A stretch of 64,000 nt of DNA from an uncultured Albidovulum sp. (GCA_913064775.1 CAJYAD010000014.1:1-64000); one strand, 5' to 3'; counted from the stretch's first letter, positions 1-8,440 are shown. Numbers and translations: made by a program. The notes: generated by a model from the sequence alone, not told the origin.

Positions 1-105
1 AAGATCCTCGCCCACCTCCGAGCCATAATCACCGCGATTTTGGCCGCCGTCCTGGCCGCGCTCAGCGCCGGAAACCACCGTCATCACACCGACTTCGTCG
101 CCTGA
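1..105 (+). pseudogene. 3' end of an IS5-type transposase gene (cut by window edge)
   Basis: Frame 1 reads KILAHLRAIITAI and ends in a stop at 103-105. This resembles the C-terminus typical of one IS5-family transposase group, and the same motif (HNIRKIFAHLRAIV) occurs in the remnant at 9106-9574. The two stretches are related but clearly diverged at DNA level, so they are different elements rather than copies of one recent insertion. Whether the gene is intact to the left cannot be seen. Confidence 0.6.
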
Positions 106-248
106 TGCCGTTGTTCAGAGCGGACTAGCTAGCCTTGCTGCGATCCGCGCATCGTCCCCCTCCGGTCCGTCCAGAACGGTGCACCATGTTCCCACATCGC
201 CGTCCCGACCGGGGTTTCGGGCAGCCTGTTCGGGGCGCGCGGCCCGGC

Positions 249-1202
249 TTAGCGCCGGCCGCGCAGCAGATCGAGCGGGTTGTAGAGGGTCAGTATGTAG
301 CAAAACGCCATCGTGTAGATGATCGCGTTGCCGAACATCTGGCCGCCCGAGGTCGAGACGCCCAGCGGATAGGGCCCGCCCCAGGTTTCTGCCGTGCTCC
401 AGATCACCAGCGACAGCACGAAGCCGACCGGCGCCAGAATTCGCAATCCGCGCCCACTGATCAAGGACAGCGCCACCGCCGATTCCGTCAACGCCACCAG
501 CACCGGCACCAGATGCGGACCGATCGCATTGGTCAGGATCACGAACAGATGGTCGTAACCGGCACCCCAGGTCCCTTTCATTGTGGTTTCCGCCGAGGTC
601 AGAAAATCGACGAAATGGTTCATGAAATAGGGATGGAACTTCATCATCGCATCATAAGCCCAGAGCAGGCCAAAAACCGTCCGCGCCAATGTCATATAGG
701 GGTTTTTCGAAAGGTCCTGATTCGTGCGGTGCTGATCGCCTGCAATCAGGAAAAGAAACATCACCACATAGGCCATCGAGACCCCGGGGTCGGTCCCATC
801 CTGGCCGAAATCGCCGCCATGTTGGAATATCACCCATATATAAAGAGAATGCAGAATGCCGATCCAGCTCATCGGGGTGACGCCGCGGTTGAACAGCACT
901 GACATCGCAACGGCCAGCTGCACGAAAACCAGCACGATCACCAGCAAATGCAGGACCGGACTGGAGGTTGGCAGACCCAGCGCCTGGGCGGCGGCGGTCT
1001 TGTGCTGCCAACTCAGTGAGGTCCAGGTATTGTACAGCAGCGCAAGGCCGAAAACCACGCGAATCCAATTGAATGCGGTTTGACCCACGGCAGAGGTATG
1101 GGCCGGATTCTCGCCCCGGATGCCAAGCGCGGCGAACCCGCGCGCAAGGCGGCCCCGGTGTCCGGGGGCGTCAATCAGCACCTCGGGCGTTGCACTATCC
1201 AT
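249..1202 (-). CDS. Integral membrane protein, possibly DoxX/DoxD-like
   Basis: This 317-aa protein has several hydrophobic segments, for example around LHLLVIVLVFVQLAVAMSVL, MAYVVMFLFLIAG, LVPVLVALTESAVALSLI and a final one before the PLDLLRGRR tail. The pattern, with conserved Trp/His/Gly loops such as WGGPYPLG and GGQMFGNAIIY, resembles the DoxX/DoxD (thiosulfate:quinone oxidoreductase small-subunit-like) membrane family. That assignment is tentative and no catalytic function is shown. I chose the internal ATG at 1202 because AGGAGAAAG lies just upstream; the ORF track starts 11 codons earlier without such a site. The gene stands alone, flanked by IS debris on both sides. The family's link to sulfur or redox chemistry is general knowledge, not visible here. 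Confidence 0.6.
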   Translation of the reverse strand: MDSATPEVLIDAPGHRGRLARGFAALGIRGENPAHTSAVGQTAFNWIRVVFGLALLYNTWTSLSWQHKTAAAQALGLPTSSPVLHLLVIVLVFVQLAVAMSVLFNRGVTPMSWIGILHSLYIWVIFQHGGDFGQDGTDPGVSMAYVVMFLFLIAGDQHRTNQDLSKNPYMTLARTVFGLLWAYDAMMKFHPYFMNHFVDFLTSAETTMKGTWGAGYDHLFVILTNAIGPHLVPVLVALTESAVALSLISGRGLRILAPVGFVLSLVIWSTAETWGGPYPLGVSTSGGQMFGNAIIYTMAFCYILTLYNPLDLLRGRR

Positions 1203-1224
1203 CGCGCTTTCTCCTTCCAAACAC

Positions 1225-1240
1225 GGGGGAATCATCCCCC
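1225..1240 (-). promoter_or_regulatory. 5'-UTR hairpin upstream of the DoxX-like gene
   Basis: GGGGGA and TCCCCC arms separated by 4 nt form a GC-rich hairpin about 10 nt upstream of the ribosome-binding site of the gene starting at 1202. It could modulate translation or mRNA stability, or be incidental. Confidence 0.3.
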
Positions 1241-1545
1241 TGCGACATTGCGTTTTCGGGCGCGGCGCGAAAGGGCGCCTTTTTCGACGTCAGGTCTGCA
1301 ACTACACCGCTATATCGAGATAGAAATTCTCTGTCTCAAAATAAACCCAGACACCACAAAACCCCACGCGTTTAACGCCAAGCACGCGCATATGTGATAA
1401 AACCAGCCAAAAGCGAGAGGAGTGTATTCGCTATTTTCCACGAAACAAAGCGCCGCTTGCGGCGGGCGTTGAGGGTGCAACCGCTCCCCCCAGACGGCAT
1501 CCAAGTGCCAAGGTGGGATCGCAACAATCCAACTTGGGGGGCGGT

Positions 1546-1620
1546 CATGTCGAAGATTACCTCGATCGGGCTGGATCTGGCAAAGTACCTGTTTCAAGTT
1601 CTCAGAGCTGGTGCTGATGG
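1546..1620 (+). pseudogene. Remnant of an IS110-family transposase N-terminus
   Basis: ATG at 1546 opens MSKITSIGLDLAKYLFQV, which matches the usual IS110 start (first RuvC-like Asp in GLDLAK). Similarity stops after about 20 codons and the frame ends shortly afterwards. The stretch 1621-2046 contains no further recognisable protein in any frame. The upstream 1394-1545 may be old left-end DNA of the same element. I see nothing else in 1241-1545. Confidence 0.5.
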
Positions 1621-2046
1621 AAGCTCGTCCCGACGACGAATTCTGCACCATGCATAGCCGCCCCCACAGGAGGGTTTGTGAAGCAATTTCGCGCGGTATC
1701 GGGCGCTGACATGTATCCGGCCTCACGATGCGGCCATTGTCATGCCGCGGGCCCGTCTGGTGTTCGCGGATTGGCTCCGAATCAACGCCGCAAGCTCGAA
1801 GGCAGGTTGCTGCACAGTGGTTTTGCGGGCCCCGTCGCACGACCATCGCGCCAGACGGCTCGTCGCCCTGGCGCGCAGAATCTCGTTGCGGGGCGCGGGC
1901 TTGTCCGCCATTGGTCCGAGGACAATGCCGGGCACTGCCGGACGGGCCTGCTTCCATGCGCGCCCGTTTTGGTATCTCGTGAGCCTTAGATCAACGCTTG
2001 CGATGCCGCGCGCAGGCCCTTCGGGCGACTTGAGGAACCAGAAGTA

Positions 2047-2781
2047 ATGGCCAAGATCCCAACCTCCCGCGTCGACAGGCTCCTGTCCTCCATGGGCTAT
2101 GGCTCGCGCAGCGAAATGGCGCGACTGGCCAAGGCTGGCGGTATCACTCTCGACGCTGCCGATCTTTTGGACGTCAGCAAACGCATCCCAGTCACGCCAG
2201 ATTTACCGACCCGCATGGAGATCGACGGCGAGGCGCTCGATCCGGTCGCGGGCATGGTTATCCTTCTGAACAAGCCCTTGGGCATGACCTGTTCGCACAA
2301 GGAAGGAGGAGCACTCGTCTATGATATCCTGCCCGCGCGCTGGAGGCGGCGCGATCCGGCGATCTCCACCATCGGCCGTTTGGACAAGCAGACAACCGGT
2401 CTTCTGTTGCTGACCGATGATGGCGACCTGCTGCACCGTGTCATCAGCCCCAAGCGCCACGTCAAGAAGACCTATCGCGCCAAGCTGGCCCGCCCGCTCG
2501 ATGGCACCGAAGGCGATCTGTTTGCCTTGGGTGATCTGCGGCTGGAGGGTGAGACCAAGCCGCTGGCTCCTGCCGAACTGGAAGTGGTCTCGGAAACCGA
2601 AGCCCTGCTTAGCGTTACCGAGGGCCGATACCATCAGGTGCGCCGCATGTTTGCCGCTACCGGCAACCACGTCGAGGAACTGCATCGCGAACGTCTGGGC
2701 GGCCTGTCACTGCCTGAGGGCATGGCGCCCGGTCAGTGGAAGCTGCTGAGTGACGAAGAGATCGCCTTGATCTTTCAGTAG
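2047..2781 (+). CDS. rsuA: 16S rRNA pseudouridine synthase, RsuA/RluB/E/F family
   Basis: This 244-aa protein begins with an S4-like RNA-binding segment (SRVDRLLSSMGYGSRSEMARL). The pseudouridine synthase core follows, with the catalytic-Asp motif IGRLDKQTTGLLLLTDDGD near residue 113 and the late motif GRYHQVRRMFAATGNHVEEL. This architecture is that of RsuA, which isomerises U516 of 16S rRNA; related RluE/RluF-type 23S enzymes share the motifs, so the exact target is inferred. ATG at 2047 is preceded by GAGGAACC. The gene is monocistronic and convergent with the RpiR-type regulator. It is the only obvious housekeeping gene in this scarred region. Confidence 0.88.
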   Translation: MAKIPTSRVDRLLSSMGYGSRSEMARLAKAGGITLDAADLLDVSKRIPVTPDLPTRMEIDGEALDPVAGMVILLNKPLGMTCSHKEGGALVYDILPARWRRRDPAISTIGRLDKQTTGLLLLTDDGDLLHRVISPKRHVKKTYRAKLARPLDGTEGDLFALGDLRLEGETKPLAPAELEVVSETEALLSVTEGRYHQVRRMFAATGNHVEELHRERLGGLSLPEGMAPGQWKLLSDEEIALIFQ

Positions 2782-2837
2782 CCGATGGCGGGGTGAGGCG
2801 CCCGCGGGAGCTTGGCGTTGCTGCTGTTGCTTCCAGT

Positions 2838-2880
2838 TTGCTTCCACGGGATTTTGGACATGCAAAAGCCTCGCGTGCGA
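2838..2880. repeat. Imperfect dispersed repeat, copy 1
   Basis: TTGCTTCCACGGGATTTTGG and the following CGCGTG-containing bases match 8140-8182 at roughly four of five positions by eye. The copy lies in the 270-bp space between rsuA and the RpiR gene (2782-3051), where I see nothing else. Confidence 0.45.
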
Positions 2881-3051
2881 ATGGGATGCAAAGTACTGTA
2901 ATCATTGTTATAATTTTGCCGTGAGGACATGCAACCATCGAAGCCTACCCGCCCTCAGTTGCTTCGCCTGAAGTGCTTAAGGCGGCGGCGGGATCTCTCG
3001 CTTTGATAGCTTTCCTAGGCCGACGGTCGGCGCGGGGGGCGGCAGCTCGCT

Positions 3052-3906
3052 TCAGGATCGCCGGAAGATCTCTGTTGCGCCGATCATCTCCTCGATTTGG
3101 CGGATGCGATTGGCGCTTTCCTGCGGTGCCTGATTTTGAATGGCAGCCACCAGAGTTTCGACAAGGAAGGCTAACGCGACCGTCGAATCCCAGCTCGAGG
3201 GAGCTTCGCCCGTAGCCCTGAAGCAATAATCGGCGATTTTCTCGATCGGTGAGCCCCATTGATCGGTAAATAGGAGGATCTTGGCGCCCTGCGCGGCCGA
3301 AATCTCCGCAAGCCGCTCCATCATTCTCTCGTATCTCGTGATGTCGAAGACTACGAGGATCGACTTTTCGTCCATGTCCAGAATTGTCTGGGGCCAGGCG
3401 CTTTGTGAACTGTTCAGAAGATTGACGCCAAAGCGTGCCATCCCGAGATGGTTCGCGAAATGATAGGCTACCGGCCAGGTGATGCGGCCGCCGATCAGGT
3501 GGATGCTGTTTTCCGAGTTCCCCAGCAAGGCTGCCACTTCGTCAAAAGCGTTGAAGTCGAGTTGCGCGAGCGTCTGGTTGACGTTCTGCACCAGCATGTG
3601 CGCGGCGATGTTGACGATATGGTCGTCCTGCCCTTTCGGCGCACGGGCCTCAAGCTTGGCCAGAGGCTGCTTGATCCGTTCCGCGAGCTCGGCACGTATA
3701 GCGCTCTGCAGGCTTGGGAAACCGTCGAACCCCAATTTGCGTGCCAGTCGGATCACGGTCGGGGTCGAGACTTGCGCGGCTTCCGCCAGCTTCGTGATCG
3801 ACTGCAGTTCGATTGCCAGTGAATCATCCCTCAGAAAGGGAACCAGGCGGCGCTCGGCGGCGGTGAGTTCAGCCTTGTGATTCTCCAACAGATCCCGAAC
3901 GAGCAT
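3052..3906 (-). CDS. MurR/RpiR-family transcriptional regulator
   Basis: This 284-aa protein has an N-terminal RpiR-type helix-turn-helix of about 80 residues (ITKLAEAAQVSTPTVIRLARKLGF). A C-terminal SIS-like sugar-isomerase fold follows (IHLIGGRITWPVAYHFANHL, and ILVVFDITRYERMMERLAEI). RpiR regulators usually sense a phosphorylated sugar or related metabolite through the SIS domain. The gene is divergent from the amidohydrolase / glutamine-synthetase-like / aldehyde dehydrogenase operon and shares a 131-bp control region with it, so that operon is its likely target (inference). The ATG at 3906 gives the canonical start MLVRDLLENHKAELTAAER. The ligand is unknown. Confidence 0.85.
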   Translation of the reverse strand: MLVRDLLENHKAELTAAERRLVPFLRDDSLAIELQSITKLAEAAQVSTPTVIRLARKLGFDGFPSLQSAIRAELAERIKQPLAKLEARAPKGQDDHIVNIAAHMLVQNVNQTLAQLDFNAFDEVAALLGNSENSIHLIGGRITWPVAYHFANHLGMARFGVNLLNSSQSAWPQTILDMDEKSILVVFDITRYERMMERLAEISAAQGAKILLFTDQWGSPIEKIADYCFRATGEAPSSWDSTVALAFLVETLVAAIQNQAPQESANRIRQIEEMIGATEIFRRS

Positions 3907-3951
3907 GAGAGACCGCCCCCAACCTTTCCTATTTTTCCAGTCTACTTCATG

Positions 3952-4015
3952 GCTGTAGGTAAAAGTATAAAAGAAATTTGACAGAAATTGAAGCGCTGTA
4001 GTTAAATCTACAAGC
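3952..4015 (+). promoter_or_regulatory. Promoter and candidate RpiR operators for the amidohydrolase operon
   Basis: TTGACA (3978-3983) is followed, after 17-18 nt, by GTTAAAT as a weak -10. The -10 lies inside a perfect inverted repeat, TGTAG-TTAAAT-CTACA (3998-4013). The half-site GCTGTAGNTAAA recurs at 3952-3963 and 3995-4006. An operator overlapping the -10, between a regulator and a divergent operon, suggests repression by the RpiR protein, which is inference. Confidence 0.5.
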
Positions 4016-4037
4016 GACGGAAGAGAGGGAGCGTTTC

Positions 4038-4817
4038 ATGGGCGGAGCCTGGGCACCCGCGCAGTTTCACAACACCGATGGTAGGGCGGCGATCGTGCTG
4101 GTATGCGAACATGCCGCACGGCTGATCCCCGGGGACTTCGACGACCTTGGCCTCGCGGAGGCGGCCCTGCACTCCCATGCCGCCTGGGATATCGGCGCGC
4201 TCGACGTCGCGCGCGGCCTGTCGGAGGCGCTGGACGCGCCGCTGGTATCCGCCGGCGTTTCCCGACTTCTCTACGATTGCAACCGCCCGCCCTCGGCGCC
4301 CGACTGCATCCCGGAAAAGAGCGAGGTGTTCGCGATCCCGGGCAACCGGGACCTAAGCGACGTGCAGCGAGATACGCGGCGGCGGCTGATACACGATCCG
4401 TTCCACAACGCCGTGGATGGCCTGATCGGGTCGCAGATCGCGAAGACGGGGCGCCCGGTCATTGTGATCACGGCCCACAGCTTTACGCCAGTCTTCCACG
4501 GCAGGCGCCGGGCGGTCGAAATCGGATTTCTCCATCATGCGAATGCGCGCCTGAGCGAGGCCGCGCAGCGTCTAGAAGCGCGGCGCGGGCGCTACCGAGT
4601 CGAATTGAACGCGCCCTACTCTGCGGCGGACGGAGTGACCTACAGCCTGCGCCGGCACGCCGATGCGCGGCAGTTGCACTCCACGATGATCGAGATCCGC
4701 AACGACCTGATCGACAGCAAGGAAACCGCACAAGCGGTTGCGGCGCACTTGGCTGTGACACTGCGCGACGCGATCGACCTGGTCACCCAAAAGACCTGCG
4801 CATTGGAGAAAACATGA
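4038..4817 (+). CDS. N-formylglutamate amidohydrolase family protein
   Basis: This 259-aa protein carries the family hallmarks VLVCEHAARLIP, HAAWDIGALD, RLLYDCNRPPSAPD, ITAHSFTPV and a late MIEIRNDLI. The named activity releases glutamate and formate from N-formylglutamate in histidine breakdown, but no hut genes are present. It is instead the first gene of an operon with a glutamine-synthetase-like ligase and an aldehyde dehydrogenase. In this context it could hydrolyse a gamma-glutamyl or N-acyl-glutamate intermediate (inference). The ATG at 4038 has GAGAGGGAG upstream and matches the family N-terminus. A 98-bp gap separates it from the next gene. Confidence 0.82.
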   Translation: MGGAWAPAQFHNTDGRAAIVLVCEHAARLIPGDFDDLGLAEAALHSHAAWDIGALDVARGLSEALDAPLVSAGVSRLLYDCNRPPSAPDCIPEKSEVFAIPGNRDLSDVQRDTRRRLIHDPFHNAVDGLIGSQIAKTGRPVIVITAHSFTPVFHGRRRAVEIGFLHHANARLSEAAQRLEARRGRYRVELNAPYSAADGVTYSLRRHADARQLHSTMIEIRNDLIDSKETAQAVAAHLAVTLRDAIDLVTQKTCALEKT

Positions 4818-4915
4818 CGGGTCAGCCAGCGCTTCGACCCAATAGGAACTGCAACGGATTGCCCAGAAGGTCCGGGTCCGGCCTCGGTGCGGCTTGAACA
4901 GACAGGTGGTACGCC

Positions 4916-6265
4916 ATGACATTCGAAGACCTGAGAACTGCAATCGAGAAGGGTGAAATCGATACGGTCCTGACCTGCATCGTCGACATGCAGGGGCGCT
5001 TGATGGGCAAGCGTCTTCATGCCGAGGCCTTTCTTGAGATGGCACGCGGTGAAACCCATTGCTGCAATTACCTGCTTGCGACGGATCTGGCGATGGCTAC
5101 GCCGGATGGCTATGCCTCGACGAGTTGGGAGGCGGGTTACGGCGACTACGTGATGCAGCCCGACCTGACGACACTGCGGCCGGTGCCCTGGCTGGACGGG
5201 ACCGCGATGTGCCTGTGCGATCTACTCGACCACGAGGATCACGCGCCGGTCCCATTCTCGCCCCGCCAGATGCTCAAGACGCAGATCGCGGAGGCGTCGG
5301 CCATGGGCTTGAACCCGATGACTGCGACGGAACTCGAATTCTTCCTCTTCCGCGGCACACATGACGAGATCGCCCGGGGCGGCTTCAAGCTCGAGCCGAT
5401 TTCGAACTACAACGAAGATTATCACATCTTCCAGACCTCGAAGGAGGAATATGTGATGCGGCCGATCCGCAATCACCTGCGGAAGATGGGGCTTCCGGTC
5501 GAGGGCTCGAAGGGCGAGGCGGAGGCCGGCCAGGAAGAGCTCAATATGAAGTACGCGGATGCGCTTTCCTCCGCAGACCACCACACCCTGGCCAAGCACG
5601 GGATCAAGGAGATCGCCCATCTGAACGGTTGCGCGGCCAGTTTCTTGCCAAAATGGCATCACTCCCGCGTCGGCAGTTCGAGCCACGTCCACCAGTCGCT
5701 CTGGCGCGGGGGCGAGAATGCGTTCTTCGATCCCGAAAGGCCGCTCGGCAAGTCGCGGCTGATGGACCACTACATCGCCGGCCTGATGAAATACGCCGTC
5801 GACTACACCTATTTCATCGCGCCTTACATCAACAGCTACAAGCGGTTCGCGAAAGGCACCTTCGCGCCGACACAGATCGTCTGGTCGGTGGACAACCGGA
5901 CCGCGGCCTTCCGGCTGTGCGGTGCGAACACCAAGGCGATCCGGATCGAATGCCGCCTGCCCGGCGCCGACATGAACCCCTACCTCGCCAGCGCGGCGAT
6001 GCTGGCGGCCGGGCTGAAGGGGATCGCCGAAGAGCTTCCCCTGCCCGACCCGTTCACCGGCGACGCCTATGCCGACGACGCGCGGCGTCACATCCCACGC
6101 ACGTTGCGCGACGCCCACGAGGCGCTGTCGCGCTCGGAGATGCTCAAGGAGGCGTTCGGAGAGGAAACCGTCGCCCATTATGCCCGCGCGGCGGAATGGG
6201 AAATCGAAGAGTTCAACCGCGTGGTCACGGACTACGAAATCGCGAGAGGATTGGAAAACGCATGA
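4916..6265 (+). CDS. Glutamine synthetase family protein (gamma-glutamyl-amine ligase-like)
   Basis: This 449-aa protein has GS-family motifs in order: an N-terminal beta-grasp part, TATELEFFLFR (metal site), SSHVHQSLW, NRTAAFRLCG and RIECRLPGADMNPYL. Length and neighbours suit the PuuA/GlnT-like ligases that join glutamate to an amine at ATP cost, rather than the housekeeping GlnA. The amine substrate is not visible. The operon partners, an aldehyde dehydrogenase and a broken iron alcohol dehydrogenase, suggest oxidation of a glutamylated amino alcohol or amine. Its stop overlaps the next start (ATGA), indicating translational coupling. AGGTGG precedes the ATG. Confidence 0.82.
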   Translation: MTFEDLRTAIEKGEIDTVLTCIVDMQGRLMGKRLHAEAFLEMARGETHCCNYLLATDLAMATPDGYASTSWEAGYGDYVMQPDLTTLRPVPWLDGTAMCLCDLLDHEDHAPVPFSPRQMLKTQIAEASAMGLNPMTATELEFFLFRGTHDEIARGGFKLEPISNYNEDYHIFQTSKEEYVMRPIRNHLRKMGLPVEGSKGEAEAGQEELNMKYADALSSADHHTLAKHGIKEIAHLNGCAASFLPKWHHSRVGSSSHVHQSLWRGGENAFFDPERPLGKSRLMDHYIAGLMKYAVDYTYFIAPYINSYKRFAKGTFAPTQIVWSVDNRTAAFRLCGANTKAIRIECRLPGADMNPYLASAAMLAAGLKGIAEELPLPDPFTGDAYADDARRHIPRTLRDAHEALSRSEMLKEAFGEETVAHYARAAEWEIEEFNRVVTDYEIARGLENA

Positions 6266-7641
6266 GCCAGTTGCGCTGTATTTCTCCTATCGATGGCTCG
6301 GTCTACGCCACGCGCGAGACGGTAGGCATCAACGCCGCGAAGGCCGCGGTCGCAGCGGCGCGCGCGGCCCAGAAGGACTGGGCGGCTCGGCCCCTGGCCG
6401 AGCGGATCTCGCTGATCCTGGCCGGGGTCGCCGCGGTCGGCGCGCGCAATGACGAGATCGTCGAAGAGCTTGCCCACATGATGGGCCGCCCCGTCCGCTA
6501 CGGCGGCGAATTCCGCGGCTTCGAGGAGCGCGCTATCGGGATGGCCGAGCGCGCGGAGGCGGGACTTGCCCCGATCGAGGTCGGCGAGGACGCCACCTTC
6601 AAGCGCTACATTAAGCGCGTTCCCCATGGCGTCGTTCTGGTCGTCGCGCCGTGGAACTACCCCTACATGACCGCGATCAACACCGTCGCGCCTGCCCTGA
6701 TCGCGGGCAACGCGGTGGTGCTGAAACATTCGACGCAGACGCTGCTGGTCGGCGAGCGCATGGCCGAGGCATTCCATTCCGCCGGCATCCCGCCGGAGGT
6801 GTTCCAGAACATCTACCTCGAGCATCAGACGACCGCCGACCTGATCGCCGAGAACGCCTTCGACTTCGTCAACTTCACCGGCTCGGTCGGGGGCGGCATC
6901 GCGATGGAGCGGGCCGCTGCGGGAACCTTCACTGGCGTCGGCACCGAACTGGGCGGCAAGGATCCGGGCTATGTGATGGAAGACGCCGATCTCGACGCGG
7001 CGGTCGAGACCCTGATCGACGGGGCGATGTTCAACTCGGGCCAGTGCTGCTGCGGGATCGAACGCATCTATGTCCACGAAAGTCTGTTCGACGCCTTCGT
7101 TGGGAAAGCCGTCGAGATCGTGAAGGGCTACAAGCTCGGCAATCCGCTGGACCCCGAAACGACGATCGGGCCAATGGCGCATGAGCGGTTCGCGCGCGAG
7201 GTCCGGGCTCAGATCGACGAGGCGCTCGCCGCGGGGGCGACGGCCCATATCGACACCTTTGCCGAGGATGACGGCGGGGCCTACCTGAGCCCCCAGATCC
7301 TCACCAACGTAACCCACGACATGCGTGTCATGCGCGAGGAAAGCTTCGGTCCCGTGGTTGGCATCATGCCGGTGAAGGACGATGCCGAGGCCATCGCCCT
7401 GATGAACGACAGCGATTTCGGCCTGACCGCGAGCCTCTGGACGAAGGATCTCGCGCGGGCCGTAGCGGTCGGCGACCAGATCGAAACCGGCACGGTCTTC
7501 CTGAACCGCGCCGACTACCTCGACCCAGGCCTTTGCTGGACCGGCTGCAAGAACACCGGGCGCGGCGGCGGCCTGTCGATCATCGGCTACCACAATCTCA
7601 CGCGCCCGAAGTCCTATCACTTGAAGAAGGTGACAGCATGA
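6262..7641 (+). CDS. NAD(P)-dependent aldehyde dehydrogenase
   Basis: This 459-aa protein has the ALDH nucleotide-binding stretch APWNYPYMTAINTVAPALIAG, the general-base Glu in VGTELGGKDPGYV, and the catalytic Cys in FNSGQCCCGIERIYV. It likely oxidises an aldehyde to the acid in the amine pathway proposed for this operon. The ORF track extends upstream to 5629 through the glutamine-synthetase gene, but the real start is the ATG at 6262, which overlaps the previous stop by 4 bp and begins MSQLRCISPIDGSVYATRE. Its own stop overlaps the start of the broken alcohol dehydrogenase. Confidence 0.88.
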   Translation: MSQLRCISPIDGSVYATRETVGINAAKAAVAAARAAQKDWAARPLAERISLILAGVAAVGARNDEIVEELAHMMGRPVRYGGEFRGFEERAIGMAERAEAGLAPIEVGEDATFKRYIKRVPHGVVLVVAPWNYPYMTAINTVAPALIAGNAVVLKHSTQTLLVGERMAEAFHSAGIPPEVFQNIYLEHQTTADLIAENAFDFVNFTGSVGGGIAMERAAAGTFTGVGTELGGKDPGYVMEDADLDAAVETLIDGAMFNSGQCCCGIERIYVHESLFDAFVGKAVEIVKGYKLGNPLDPETTIGPMAHERFAREVRAQIDEALAAGATAHIDTFAEDDGGAYLSPQILTNVTHDMRVMREESFGPVVGIMPVKDDAEAIALMNDSDFGLTASLWTKDLARAVAVGDQIETGTVFLNRADYLDPGLCWTGCKNTGRGGGLSIIGYHNLTRPKSYHLKKVTA

Positions 7642-7765
7642 CCCTCACCGGAAACTGATCCTATCCGACCACCATCAAGTTTGGCGCCGGCAGGATCTCC
7701 GAACTGGCTGCGGCCTGCGCACAGGCCGGCATCAAGACACCGCTCCTCGTCACCGACCGCGGGCT
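7638..7765 (+). pseudogene. Iron-containing alcohol dehydrogenase, nonsense-mutated and truncated
   Basis: ATG at 7638 overlaps the aldehyde dehydrogenase stop. The frame reads MTLTGN, then TGA, then SYPTTIKFGAGRISEL and IKTPLLVTDRGL. This is the usual N-terminus of group III iron alcohol dehydrogenases, where the stop position is normally Trp (TGG to TGA). After about 42 codons homology ends abruptly at 7765, where a galE fragment begins. More than 300 residues are missing, including all metal-binding His residues, so no enzyme can be made. It was evidently the fourth gene of the operon. Confidence 0.8.
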
Positions 7766-7955
7766 GCATCGCCAGCGGGATGAGGTGGGTCTTGGGGGTC
7801 GTAGCGTTCGCCGATGCGGCCCGCAGGATCGGCCCCGGGTGGCGTTGAAATAGCGCAGGCTGACATGACGCAGCCCGTGCGCGGCGCCGTGGTCGCGCAG
7901 CATTTCCTCGCTGATCAGCTTGGTGCGGCCGTAGGGGTTGATCGGGCGCTGCGGC
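7766..7955 (-). pseudogene. Displaced internal fragment of galE
   Basis: About 190 bp match the intact galE at 13572-13759 at roughly 95% identity by hand count, in the same orientation. The translated part PQRPINPYGRTKLISEEM and the following LRHVSLRYFNA is identical in style to GalE around its YxxxK active site. Two 1-bp insertions break the frame. The fragment abuts the truncated alcohol dehydrogenase directly, so it marks a recombination or gene-conversion scar. The stretch 7956-8655 has no gene that I can support, only the repeat at 8140 and the tandem array at 8441. Confidence 0.8.
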
Positions 7956-8139
7956 ATACCGATCCAGAGGGTCGGATGGTTGCTCATGCACAATCTTATC
8001 TTCCTGTCCACAAAACCGGCAGCAGCTCAGGTCGAGCATTGGCAGTCGGGCCTAGAGAGTAGCTGGCTTTTTGCATGCGATCCGACGGCGTCACGGCCGG
8101 GGGCGCCGCTTTGCTGCCACACCATTCAATCGCGTTCTG

Positions 8140-8182
8140 TTGCTTCCATGGGATTATTGATATGCGAAGCCCCGCGTGTGAG
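8140..8182. repeat. Imperfect dispersed repeat, copy 2
   Basis: TTGCTTCCATGGGATTATTG and the following bases match the repeat at 2838-2880 in the same orientation. Both copies lie in gene-free DNA beside scarred regions and both are followed by a short AT-rich tract. Confidence 0.45.
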
Positions 8183-8440
8183 CATGGCGTAATGCATTAT
8201 TATTATTAATGGTTTCCTGGACTGGATTTGCACACAAATTGCCTATCCACCGGGCGCAGCGGCTTGTCTTTCCGGAAGCCGCATAACCTCACCCCGGTCC
8301 GTACTCGCGATCTTTTCGCCGGGTGCGCGACCGCCCTGTGCACCTCAGGATCCGCCGCTTTGATAGCGCTGCCGTGGCGAGATCACCATCGCCAGCCGTC
8401 TGGCTGTGGGAAGAACCTTTTGCTTTACCCTGCCTGCGGC

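Noticed and set aside
1241-1545. Sequence upstream of the IS110 remnant as a small gene
   Set aside because: Several overlapping short frames exist but none has a start signal, a family motif or consistent codon use.
5629-6261. N-terminal extension of the aldehyde dehydrogenase ORF
   Set aside because: It lies in another frame of the glutamine-synthetase gene, and the ATGA overlap at 6262 gives the family-typical start.
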